DNA from: Thiomargarita sp.
GTDB taxonomy: Bacteria > Pseudomonadota > Gammaproteobacteria > Beggiatoales > Beggiatoaceae
Length of the DNA stretch: 12,978 nucleotides
Assembly: GCA_030618965.1 (NCBI GenBank)
Contig: JAUXCJ010000002.1
Coordinates: 1-12,978, forward strand
Reading direction: 5' to 3'
Part shown: positions 1 to 9,311 of the stretch, piece after piece
Numbering within the stretch: the stretch's first letter is position 1
Layout of the letters: every line of letters begins with the position of its first letter
Translations under genes and position numbers: made by a program
The notes under the pieces: model-generated
Databases searched by the model: none
What the model saw: only the letters and a program-made list of their open reading frames with translations
Told to the model about the DNA's origin: nothing

Positions 1-366
1 ACTCGTACAGGGCGTTGAACTTATCCCATGCCAGTGCTGGTGCAGGTTTACTAAATTCTGACTTTAAGCGCGGGTCTGAGGTTCCCACATAACTGGTAGT
101 TGTCTTGTTAGAGCTTATGCGCCCAGCCGGAAGCCCTGTGGCAGGCTTGAATCGAATCATGTCCTTAGTCGTTGCGTTGCTCGTAATACCCAGGTGGTGT
201 AATTCAGCAACGCCAAAGCGGCTGGCAGCATCAAGTTTAGCGATAATATGGGGGGCTGTGAACGCCCTAGTAGACTCTACTGCAAAAGGTGTTATCCGTA
301 GCGCCTCATGCCCTGCGATCGCAAAATTAATGAGACCGCCCGTGCCATTTTTGTTATTAACATAGT
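1..366 (-). other. Unassigned tract after rnfD with a partial open frame running off the window
   Basis: No gene here can be named. One minus-strand frame is open from position 400, just after a TGA at 401-403, down to position 2: about 133 codons without a stop. It overlaps the 3' end of rnfD and continues beyond the window. The translation has a protein-like mix of residues (it contains GGLINFAIAGHEALRITPF and, near the edge, PALAWDKFNALYE), but I do not recognise a family. It has no ATG, GTG or TTG start before an ATG at 158-160, so it may be a fragment. Sampled 60-base blocks have roughly 47-58% G+C, visibly richer than the neighbouring genes. A second short frame starts at an ATG at 361-363 and reads MLITKMARAVSLIL, which could be the N-terminus of rnfG, before stopping about 23 codons in. 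The usual next genes, rnfG and rnfE, are absent. A plus-strand open frame (105-365) is probably its shadow. Confidence 0.35.
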
Positions 367-1392
367 TTACTGCCCAAATACGCGAGGTTGGGTATAATAA
401 TCAATGGTAGGTACTGCCATATTCATTAATAAGATAGAAAAAGCTACCGCGTCAGGATAACCACCCCAAGTGCGAATCACATAAATCAGAATACCGATGC
501 TTGCGCCATAGTATAAACGTCCTTTATTGGAGGCTGCGGCAGTCACGGGATCAGTGGCAATAAAAAAAGCTCCAATTATTGTGGCACCACTGAAAATATG
601 AAATAGGGGTGAAGGGTAAATGTCAACATCAATTAGGAAAAAAAAGCCCGAAACGATAAAGAGACTTCCTAAGACTGCAAAGGGGATATGCCAAGTAATC
701 ACCCGTTTATAAATCAGCCAAAAACCACCTAATAAAAAGGCATTACCTATCCATTCCCAGCCTTTCGCGCCAAAATCACCAAATAAGGGATTTTGCTTAA
801 TGTCTTCGAGAACATACAAATCCCGGAGTGCAGTTTTCATGGTGTCCAACGGGGTGGCGCCACTGAGGGCATCTAATGTCAATCCGCCCGTCGGTTGTCC
901 GGTGAAAATAATACTGATGCTGTCAAGTATGCCTGGATAATGATTACTTAATGAGGCAAGGGCTGGCCAATGTGTCATTTCAACGGGGAATGAAATTAAT
1001 AACATTGCATAACCAGTTACAGCAGGATTAAAGGGATTATAGCCAAGTCCACCATAGAGATGTTTAGCAAAAATGATTCCAAAGGCGGTGCCTAAAATGG
1101 TCATCCACCAAGGGGCAAAGGGTGGCATTGCTGAGGCTAATAACCATGCCGTTACTAAGGCACTATTATCGGTGATAAAGGGACGTATGGGACGCTTGCG
1201 TAGCCAGAGCATCAGGGCTTCACAACTTAAAGCTGTGATGCTGGCTAATATAATGTTGACAACAATGCCCCAGCCAAAGAAATAGACATAAACAGTAATG
1301 CCGGGTATTAAGGCATAAAGTACTTGCCGCATGGTATCCGACACGCTATTGCCCTGATGCGTGAAGGGGGCTGGTGAGGTTTTAAATGGCAT
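367..1392 (-). CDS. rnfD: Rnf electron transport complex subunit RnfD
   Basis: RnfD (RsxD) is a multi-pass inner-membrane subunit of the Rnf complex. It carries a covalently bound FMN and belongs to the NqrB/RnfD family. The 341-residue product matches the family length (about 350). It has many hydrophobic segments and the flavinylation motif SGAT at residues 177-180 followed by PLD, so Thr180 is the expected FMN attachment site. Also visible are GYNPFNPAVTGYAM (residues 117-130) and the family-typical ending IDYYTQPRVFGQ. The ATG follows a weak AGGA-type ribosome site and lies 21 bases after the rnfC stop, consistent with one operon. The gene ends normally at TAA, so it is intact. The gene expected next, rnfG, is not found, and the sequence character changes right after the stop codon. 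Identification is secure from motifs and operon order. Confidence 0.96.
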   Translation of the reverse strand: MPFKTSPAPFTHQGNSVSDTMRQVLYALIPGITVYVYFFGWGIVVNIILASITALSCEALMLWLRKRPIRPFITDNSALVTAWLLASAMPPFAPWWMTILGTAFGIIFAKHLYGGLGYNPFNPAVTGYAMLLISFPVEMTHWPALASLSNHYPGILDSISIIFTGQPTGGLTLDALSGATPLDTMKTALRDLYVLEDIKQNPLFGDFGAKGWEWIGNAFLLGGFWLIYKRVITWHIPFAVLGSLFIVSGFFFLIDVDIYPSPLFHIFSGATIIGAFFIATDPVTAAASNKGRLYYGASIGILIYVIRTWGGYPDAVAFSILLMNMAVPTIDYYTQPRVFGQ

Positions 1393-1413
1393 AATCCTAT
1401 AAATTATTGAAAG

Positions 1414-2934
1414 TCATTTCTGTTCATTAGAGGCAACCTGTTCTTTCTTCGCTTTTGTCCTTTCTAATGCTGCCTTAATCGCGGCTTCTTTGCTCGCATT
1501 GGAAGTCTCTTTCATTTTTTGTAGCTTTTCTTTCCGTTCATTTTTATTGCGTTCAAGACGAAACGTTCTAAATTCATGGCGTTGTTTTGCTATTTCAGCT
1601 TGTTTATGTTCTTGCGAACTGGCGCGAATTTCGGCCTTAGCATAACGATAATAGCTGACTAAAGGAATATGGCTCGGACAGACATGAGCGCAGCAACCAC
1701 AGTCAATGCAATCAAAGATATGATAATCTTGCGCTTTGTTAAAATCTTTAGCTTTGGCGTACCAATAAAGTTGTTGTGGTAACAAATTAACCGGGCAGAC
1801 TTGGGCGCAAGCGCCGCAACGTATGCAAGGCATTGGTTCTGGTGTTTTTTCAATCTCATCTGCTGGCGAAACAATTAAGCAATTGGTGGTTTTTATAATC
1901 GGAAATTCTTCATTAGGCAATGCAAATCCCATCATCGGGCCGCCCATAATTAGTCTTTCTATCCTCGCCTTGCCACGTCCGCATTGATCAATAAGAAAGC
2001 GCATCAAGGTTCCGAATCGCACTTCAAGATTTTGTGGCTTTTCTACACCTTTACCTGTGACTGTCATAACTCGTGAAACTAAAGGTCGTCCATATTGTAC
2101 CGCTCGATAAACGGCTCTTGCGGTTATGACATTATGCACAACAATGCCTCTTGCAGCAGGTAACTCGGTACGTCCAACTTCTTTTCCAGTTAAAATTTGT
2201 ATTAATTGGCGTTCCCCACCAGTTGGATATCGAGTTGGTACGAGCACTACTTCAAGCTGCCCTTCTGCGGCTTCTGATAAAGCTTGATAAGCTTCAGGTT
2301 TATTATTTTCTACTGCAATCACACAACGCTGAGTCCCACCCAAAACATGGCTTATTATCTGTGCGCCAGCAATAATATCGTGTGGATATTCACGCATCAG
2401 ACGATCATCACAGGTAATATAAGGTTCACATTCAGCACCATTGATGATTAAAGTTTCTATACTTTTAGAGCTTAATTTTATATGAGCGGGAAAGCCGGCT
2501 CCACCTAATCCAACAATGCCTGCTTTTGCAATGTGATAAAGCAATTGAGTCGGGCTTAAAGTCGAATAATCAGCAATAGGTGTGCGTTCTATCCACTTAT
2601 CTTCGCCATCAGTTTCAATCACAATACAGGGTGCTGTCAATCCTGATGGATGAGGAACCGGACAATTTTCAATGGCGACAACAGTGCCAGAACTGGAAGC
2701 GTGAATTGGGGTACTCATCAGAAAGCTGCAATCCTTTTCTCGACAATGACCAATAACTTGACCTTTGAGTACTTTATCACCAACTTTCACAACGGCTTCA
2801 GTCGGTTCTCCGATATGTTGTAATAGGGGTAATACTAACAAGGGTGGGATATTAGCTGGCGTTATCTGACTTTCAGAGGAAAGGCTTTTGTGGCCATTAA
2901 GCTTGAGTCCACCATGAAATTGCCATAATTTCAT
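1414..2934 (-). CDS. rnfC: Rnf electron transport complex subunit RnfC
   Basis: RnfC (RsxC) is the membrane-associated subunit that binds NADH and FMN and passes electrons through two 4Fe-4S clusters. The 506-residue product begins MKLWQFHGGLKLNGHKS, typical of the family. A glycine-rich nucleotide-binding stretch GLGGAGFPAHIK lies at residues 142-153, followed by the SLBB-type middle region. Two ferredoxin motifs are complete: C370-C373-C376-C380 and C409-C412-C415-C419. The C-terminus (about 430-506) is a charged Lys/Glu/Ala-rich tail. It is much shorter than the long repeat-containing tail of the Escherichia coli protein (about 740 residues) but within the range of other RnfC proteins. The start codon has no recognisable Shine-Dalgarno sequence. 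The 24 bases between it and the rnfB stop are AT-only repeat DNA, so translation may depend on coupling to rnfB. Confidence 0.96.
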   Translation of the reverse strand: MKLWQFHGGLKLNGHKSLSSESQITPANIPPLLVLPLLQHIGEPTEAVVKVGDKVLKGQVIGHCREKDCSFLMSTPIHASSSGTVVAIENCPVPHPSGLTAPCIVIETDGEDKWIERTPIADYSTLSPTQLLYHIAKAGIVGLGGAGFPAHIKLSSKSIETLIINGAECEPYITCDDRLMREYPHDIIAGAQIISHVLGGTQRCVIAVENNKPEAYQALSEAAEGQLEVVLVPTRYPTGGERQLIQILTGKEVGRTELPAARGIVVHNVITARAVYRAVQYGRPLVSRVMTVTGKGVEKPQNLEVRFGTLMRFLIDQCGRGKARIERLIMGGPMMGFALPNEEFPIIKTTNCLIVSPADEIEKTPEPMPCIRCGACAQVCPVNLLPQQLYWYAKAKDFNKAQDYHIFDCIDCGCCAHVCPSHIPLVSYYRYAKAEIRASSQEHKQAEIAKQRHEFRTFRLERNKNERKEKLQKMKETSNASKEAAIKAALERTKAKKEQVASNEQK

Positions 2935-2941
2935 ATTATTT

Positions 2942-2965
2942 ATTATTCAATTATTCAATTATTCA
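2942..2965. repeat. Three tandem copies of an 8-base unit at the rnfB-rnfC junction
   Basis: The plus strand reads ATTATTCA three times without interruption (2942-2949, 2950-2957, 2958-2965). The third copy overlaps the rnfB stop codon (2959-2961) and its last glutamate codon. The other two fill most of the short gap before rnfC, where a ribosome binding site would normally be. Eight-base units can gain or lose copies by slippage, which would change the rnfB-rnfC spacing without altering either protein. Any regulatory effect is speculation. Confidence 0.8.
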
Positions 2966-3513
2966 GTTATCACTGATAACTTATAAATAGGGTAAGGCCA
3001 TTTCCAAGTAGTTACAGCTTGTGGCACCGGGATCATCTTAATACAATCCACAGGGCAGGGTGCAACACAAAGTTCACAGCCTGTGCATTCTTTAGCAATC
3101 ACAGTGTGCATCAATTTCGGACCGCCTAAAATAGCATCAACGGGACAAGCTTGTATGCACAAAGTACAGCCAATACAGATTTTTTCCTCAATCACGGCTA
3201 CCATTTTAGCCGGTTCCACGCTATGTTCAACACTTAATTGCTTAGGCTCACGATCTAATAAATTGGCTAAGGCTAACATCCCTGCCTCTCCACCTGGCGG
3301 ACAGAGATTAATTTCAGCCTCACCATTGGCTATTGCTTCAGCATAAGGACGACAGCCGGGATAACCGCATTTTCCACATTGTTGTTGTGGTAAAATCGCA
3401 TCAATTTGATCAACAACGGGATCGCCTTCAACTTTAAAACGCACGCTGGCATAACCAAGCAATAATCCGAAAATCAAGGCGAGTCCAGCAAGCAATGCAA
3501 TGGCCGTCATCAT
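2959..3513 (-). CDS. rnfB: Rnf electron transport complex subunit RnfB
   Basis: RnfB (RsxB) is the ferredoxin-like subunit that relays electrons within the Rnf complex. The 184-residue product has an N-terminal membrane anchor (about residues 3-24) and a 4Fe-4S domain with Cys46, Cys49, Cys54 and Cys71 ([11 protein letters not shown]). Two bacterial-type ferredoxin motifs follow: C113-C116-C119-CP123 and C143-C146-C149-CP153. Length agrees with the family (about 190). The ATG overlaps the rnfA stop codon in an ATGA arrangement (3510-3513), so translation is probably coupled to the end of rnfA. A second in-frame ATG follows directly. Because the upstream rnfA frame is broken in this sequence, ribosomes that stop early in rnfA would not reach this junction. 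That matters if the frameshift is real. Identification is secure. Confidence 0.96.
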   Translation of the reverse strand: MMTAIALLAGLALIFGLLLGYASVRFKVEGDPVVDQIDAILPQQQCGKCGYPGCRPYAEAIANGEAEINLCPPGGEAGMLALANLLDREPKQLSVEHSVEPAKMVAVIEEKICIGCTLCIQACPVDAILGGPKLMHTVIAKECTGCELCVAPCPVDCIKMIPVPQAVTTWKWPYPIYKLSVITE

Positions 3514-4087
3514 TTCACTAACCCCGAAAAGCCCATAAATGCTATTGACATAATGCCAGCGGATATAAGCGTGATTGGTGCGCCTTTAAAAGCTGTTGGG
3601 ACATCTGCCACCGCGACACGCTCACGTATTGCAGCAAACAGTACCAATACCAGCGAAAAACCAATGGCTGCACCAAAACCATAAACGGCAGATTCTATAA
3701 AGCCATGTTTTTCTTGTACATTTAATAATGCTACTCCCAATACGGCACAGTTAGTTGTAATTAATGGTAAAAAAATACCTAAAATTTGATATAACATCGG
3801 GCTGGTTTTATGAACAACCATTTCTGTGAATTGCACCACAACCGCAATGACTAAAATAAATGCGATGATGCGTAAAAATTCTAGCCCAACGGTATCAATA
3901 GATATTCATTAACTAAATAACTGCTCACTGAGGATAAAGTCAATACAAAAGTCGTAGCGAGTCCCATGCCTATCGCTGTTTCTAATTTACTGGACACGCT
4001 CATAAAAGGGCATAGTCCTAAAAATTTAACTAGAACAAAATTATTGACAAGGACAGTGCTGATAAAAATCAGTAGATATTCAGTCAT
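3510..4087 (-). pseudogene. rnfA: RnfA, split by a one-base frameshift (real mutation or sequencing error)
   Basis: RnfA (RsxA) is a six-helix inner-membrane subunit that, with RnfE, holds an Fe-S cluster in the membrane. The first 68 residues ([20 protein letters not shown] up to IPLG) are read from the ATG at 4085-4087 and end at a TAG at 3881-3883. The rest of the protein ([20 protein letters not shown] onward, ending MGFSGLVK) is intact in another frame, from about 3884 to the TGA at 3510-3512. Joined, they give 192 residues, against 193 in Escherichia coli RsxA, and align with it throughout. Both conserved cysteines are present: Cys26 in LGLCPF and Cys114 in TTNCAVLG in the joined numbering. 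Adding one G to the GGG run at 3885-3887 restores IPLGLEFLR exactly. No other damage is visible, which favours a homopolymer sequencing error or a very recent mutation. The 63-base gap upstream to wrbA may hold a promoter, but no convincing boxes were seen. Confidence 0.9.
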
Positions 4088-4150
4088 AAGAGTGTACTAA
4101 ACTTGAGTATATTGCTAAAATATAGGCTGAACTGGAGTACTACAAGCATT

Positions 4151-4744
<594 letters not shown>

Positions 4745-4816
4745 CTAAATACCTTAATATAACTAAATTAAATTAAACTAAATTAAATTATTTTTTCCCT
4801 TAGTAAGGAGAAAAAA
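4745..4816. promoter_or_regulatory. AT-rich divergent spacer between wrbA and the lipoprotein gene
   Basis: This 72-base spacer must contain the start signals for both divergent genes. It carries a tandem direct repeat with unit ACTAAATTAAATTAA at 4762-4776, repeated for 14 of 15 bases at 4777-4790. A TATAAC (4758-4763, plus strand) and, on the other strand, TATATT (4756-4761) could act as -10 boxes, but no good -35 boxes are seen. The repeat may serve as an UP element or curved DNA. Ribosome sites are clear at both edges: AAGGAG at 4805-4810 for the lipoprotein and AAGGT on the minus strand for wrbA. The promoter assignment is inference. Confidence 0.4.
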
Positions 4817-5269
4817 ATGTACTATTTTTATTTACAAAAAAATAGAGTTATGTTTATCCTAACGTTGCTAATAGCAGGATGTACCGTTGCGCCTATGCAA
4901 GAAATGAGTGATGCTCGTCAAGCCATGCAAGCCGCTCGTTATGTCAAAGCCAACTCAATTACGCCTCCAACTTGGGCAAAAGCTAAACAACAATTAACAC
5001 AGGCAGAACAAAATTTGGAGGCGGGTGAATTTAAACAAGCACGTCAAGCTGCTATATTAGCAAAAAAGCAAGCGCTCAATGCTTATCATGTCGCCATTGC
5101 TATTCAACGTGCTAAAAAGCTTTGGCAAAAACTGAGCTTGATAACAAATAATATGGGTCAAACATTATTAGAAAAGGCACAATTTGCAGCACTTGAGGGC
5201 AAGGTGGATAAAGCGATTAGTCTAGCTGAGGAGGCTTATCGTCAAGCTAAAGAACTAAATGAAAAATAA
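4817..5269 (+). CDS. Small DUF4398-like lipoprotein
   Basis: The 150-residue product has an N-terminal signal peptide and a lipobox, LIAGC, with the lipidated cysteine at residue 22. It is therefore probably an outer- or inner-membrane lipoprotein facing the periplasm. The mature part is almost wholly alpha-helical and rich in Ala, Gln and Lys (DARQAMQAARYVKAN, then WAKAKQQLTQAEQNLEAGEF and AISLAEEAYRQAKEL). This is the helical-hairpin or TPR-like pattern of DUF4398 lipoproteins, which often sit near peptidoglycan-associated envelope genes. The start is well supported by AAGGAG six bases upstream. A later in-frame ATG (residue 12) would leave a very short signal sequence. It is divergent from wrbA and followed by grxD after an AT-rich gap. 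No function can be assigned. The family assignment rests on pattern recognition and is moderate in certainty. Confidence 0.8.
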   Translation: MYYFYLQKNRVMFILTLLIAGCTVAPMQEMSDARQAMQAARYVKANSITPPTWAKAKQQLTQAEQNLEAGEFKQARQAAILAKKQALNAYHVAIAIQRAKKLWQKLSLITNNMGQTLLEKAQFAALEGKVDKAISLAEEAYRQAKELNEK

Positions 5270-5372
5270 TTTTTTAATAAATTGACTAAAGCTTTTGGCT
5301 TGTTAGTTTTTGGCATGTTACACTAAATGTTTTTGAGATATATTTTTTATTTGGATGGAGAATCCCAATTCA

Positions 5373-5696
5373 ATGAATGTTTTAGACAAAATTAAAGAGC
5401 AAGTAGAAAATAATCCAGTTATTATTTACATGAAAGGAACGCCACAACTACCACAATGTGGTTTTTCTGCACGCACAGTCCAAGCTTTACAAGCTTGTGG
5501 TGTCGAATTTTCCTCTGTGGATGTATTAGCAAATCCCGAAATTCGTCAGAATATGCGCCAATATTCTAATTGGCCAACTTTTCCTCAAGTTTTTATTAAT
5601 GGTGAATTAATTGGTGGCTGTGACATCACCTTGGAGTTGTACGAAAAAGGCGAACTGAAGAAAATGCTTGATGCTGCTGTACCTGCCGAAACTTAG
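5373..5696 (+). CDS. grxD: Monothiol glutaredoxin GrxD (Grx4 family)
   Basis: Monothiol CGFS glutaredoxins bind a glutathione-ligated 2Fe-2S cluster and act in Fe-S cluster delivery and iron sensing in the cytoplasm. The 107-residue product shows all family marks: YMKGTPQLPQCGFS with the cluster-binding Cys29, NWPTFPQVFINGELIGGCDI and the ELYEKGELKKML end. I chose the ATG at 5373 because MNVLDKIKEQVENNPVI lines up with the usual N-terminus and a GGAG lies 12 bases upstream. An in-frame ATG at 5355 would add six residues but has no ribosome site. The gap from the lipoprotein (5270-5372) contains a TTGACT (5282-5287) but no matching -10 box, so the promoter is unclear. The gene is closed by a strong hairpin terminator. 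The setting among several Fe-S proteins fits its role. Confidence 0.95.
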   Translation: MNVLDKIKEQVENNPVIIYMKGTPQLPQCGFSARTVQALQACGVEFSSVDVLANPEIRQNMRQYSNWPTFPQVFINGELIGGCDITLELYEKGELKKMLDAAVPAET

Positions 5697-5699
5697 ACA

Positions 5700-5735
5700 G
5701 ACCTCAGAGGTTTTAAAAACCTCTGAGGTCTTTTT
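5700..5735 (+). terminator. Palindromic rho-independent terminator after grxD
   Basis: Arms at 5700-5714 (GACCTCAGAGGTTTT) and 5716-5730 (AAAACCTCTGAGGTC) are perfect reverse complements around a single central A, followed by TTTTT at 5731-5735. The practical hairpin is an 11-bp GC-rich stem with a 9-base loop. It starts four bases after the grxD stop. From memory, similar ACCTCAGAGGTTTT palindromes recur between genes in some large sulfur bacteria and other genomes, so this may be a dispersed repeat used as a terminator. Only this copy is in the window. Confidence 0.88.
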
Positions 5736-5765
5736 AGCTTTGAAATTTATTTTCTATATAATCTT

Positions 5766-6539
5766 ATGTCACATTCCCCCCGTGTTGGATTATTTGTTAC
5801 CTGTTTAGTTGATTTATTTCGCCCCAATGTTGGCTTTGCTGCTATTAATCTTTTAGAAAAAGCCGGATATCAAGTTGAAGTGCCCACCGCTCAAACTTGT
5901 TGTGGGCAACCTGCTTATAATAATGGTGATTTAGCAAATACTCGTGTCATAGCTAAACAAGTGATTAATACCTTTGATGAATTTGACTATATTATCGCCC
6001 CCTCTGGTTCCTGTGCAGGGATGCTCAAAAAACATTATCCCCAATTATTTCAAAATGATAGTGAATGGCAAGCGAAGGCGCAAGCGTTTGCAGAACGTTG
6101 TTATGAATTAGTCAGTTTTTTAACTGATGTTTGTGGAATAACCAAAGTAGATGCCAGTTTTGAAAAAACAGTTACCTACCATGATGCTTGCTCTGGCTTA
6201 CGTGAATTGGGCATTAAGGCACAACCCCGGCAATTATTAAACAGTGTTCAAGGATTAGAATTAAAGGAAATGGAAGAATCTGACGTTTGTTGTGGATTTG
6301 GTGGCACTTTTTGCGTAAAATATCCCGAGATTTCAACCCGTATAGTTTCTGACAAAGTCGCTAATATTCATGCCAGCAAAGCGCAAGTTTTACTAGCTGG
6401 AGATATGGGCTGTTTACTGAATATAGCTGGACGCTTAAAGCGGTTAAATAGTGCAGTCAAAGTTTATCATATCGCCGAAGTCTTATCTGATATGGCAACA
6501 GTGCCAGCCATTGCAGAAAAAAATCCTCCCGACTTATAA
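5766..6539 (+). CDS. LutA/YkgE-family (Fe-S)-binding CCG-domain protein
   Basis: This is a 257-residue protein with two CCG (cysteine-rich) domains, the kind that binds Fe-S clusters in LutA/YkgE, GlcF and the HdrB subunit. The first domain has Cys13 (VTCLVD), the CCG pair Cys45-Cys46 (QTCCGQPA) and Cys83 (GSCAG). The second has Cys142 (HDACSG), the pair Cys175-Cys176 (DVCCGFGG), Cys183 and Cys216 (DMGCLLN). Length and motif order match LutA (about 240-250), the small subunit of the LutABC L-lactate oxidation complex. No lutB or lutC neighbour is present, so its partner is unknown and the lactate role is unproven. The ATG at 5766 gives the usual short N-terminus before GLFVTC, although no clear ribosome site precedes it. 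It lies just after the grxD terminator and 42 bases before ispH. Confidence 0.9.
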   Translation: MSHSPRVGLFVTCLVDLFRPNVGFAAINLLEKAGYQVEVPTAQTCCGQPAYNNGDLANTRVIAKQVINTFDEFDYIIAPSGSCAGMLKKHYPQLFQNDSEWQAKAQAFAERCYELVSFLTDVCGITKVDASFEKTVTYHDACSGLRELGIKAQPRQLLNSVQGLELKEMEESDVCCGFGGTFCVKYPEISTRIVSDKVANIHASKAQVLLAGDMGCLLNIAGRLKRLNSAVKVYHIAEVLSDMATVPAIAEKNPPDL

Positions 6540-6547
6540 AAAAAAAA

Positions 6548-6571
6548 GGGCAACCACAAGGGATTGCCCCT
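6548..6571. repeat. Inverted-repeat hairpin upstream of ispH, probably a dispersed element
   Basis: A 6-bp stem GGGCAA (6548-6553) / TTGCCC (6564-6569) encloses a 10-base loop (CCACAAGGGA) and is followed by CTA. It is preceded by a run of ten A (6538-6547), so on the minus strand it would look like a terminator with a T tract. On the plus strand it has no T tract. From memory, closely similar GTAGGGGCAA...TTGCCC elements recur in sulfur bacteria and cyanobacteria. Only one copy is present here. It fills the space where an ispH ribosome site would be. Confidence 0.65.
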
Positions 6572-6581
6572 ACTAAAAAAC

Positions 6582-8923
<2,342 letters not shown>

Positions 8924-8928
8924 AAAAA

Positions 8929-9291
8929 ATGACAAAAACTAACCGAGATGATTTTGACCAATGTACAGCATTAGTCTTTGAAAAACTTTACCAAGAATTC
9001 CCCAGAGGCATGGATATTCTGATTGATGAACTCGGCGAATCTCTTGATGAAGAAACCACAGATAACTATTTTGCAAGTATTCGTTTTTTACAACGAGAAG
9101 GTTTCATTCATTATCAAGAACTGGATTTTACAGTTTTTATAGGCGTTATTTTAACCGCAAAAGGCTTAAAAATACTGGATACAATTAAAGCCGAAAAAAC
9201 CATTGCACAACACATTAGCACAGCACTTAGCAATAACAACCAAAACGCTATTCAAGCAGTGATTCGAGAAGTTATTAAATTGTCGGTTTAA
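8929..9291 (+). CDS. Small hypothetical protein, possibly winged-helix
   Basis: I do not recognise this 120-residue protein. Its central part, from FPRGMDILIDELG through YFASIRFLQREGFIHYQE to ILTAKGLKILDTI, reads like helix-turn-helix plus wing: helices followed by FLQREGFI and an LTAKGLKIL segment, as in many small winged-helix proteins. The C-terminal third is helical and polar (ALSNNNQNAIQAVIREVIKL). There are no membrane segments, signal peptide or metal-binding cysteines (a single Cys). It starts five bases after purB without a visible ribosome site and precedes the nuclease-like gene by about 20 bases, so it is probably translated from the purB transcript. A role in DNA binding or as a partner of the next gene is a guess from fold pattern and position. 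Confidence 0.72.
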   Translation: MTKTNRDDFDQCTALVFEKLYQEFPRGMDILIDELGESLDEETTDNYFASIRFLQREGFIHYQELDFTVFIGVILTAKGLKILDTIKAEKTIAQHISTALSNNNQNAIQAVIREVIKLSV

Positions 9292-9311
9292 CCCATGCAC
9301 AGATATTATTG

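Noticed and set aside
315..322. GCGATCGC octamer, like the HIP1 element of cyanobacteria
   Set aside because: A single copy, with no second one noticed in the rest of the window. Not evidence of origin by itself, though it lies near the composition change.
105..365. Plus-strand open frame of 86 codons starting with TTG
   Set aside because: No ribosome site and no recognisable protein. The longer minus-strand open frame over the same bases is the better candidate.
1659..1874. Other-frame open stretches inside rnfC and other large genes (for example 1659-1874, 3083-3346, 4465-4776, 11162-11359)
   Set aside because: They lie fully or almost fully inside genes with clear family motifs, have no ribosome sites, and give low-complexity or unrecognisable translations.
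3881..3890. Programmed -1 frameshift producing full RnfA
   Set aside because: There is no X XXY YYZ slippery heptamer, and RnfA is normally made from one frame. A lost G in a G run explains the data more simply.
4088..4150. Promoter for rnfA in the wrbA-rnfA gap
   Set aside because: Some TATATT/TATACT-like boxes occur on the minus strand, but no -35 box has proper spacing. Not strong enough to list.
5355..5357. Earlier ATG for grxD
   Set aside because: It has no ribosome site and adds six residues absent from related proteins. ATG 5373 matches the family start.
5757..5762. Perfect TATAAT just before the LutA-like gene
   Set aside because: It lies only three bases before the ATG, so transcription would begin after the start codon. 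The best upstream TTGAAA (5740-5745) is only 11 bases away, too close for a -35 box.
6564..6566. TTG start for ispH, six codons upstream
   Set aside because: It lies inside the hairpin repeat and the added residues are not part of the IspH family. The ATG at 6582 fits the known N-terminus.
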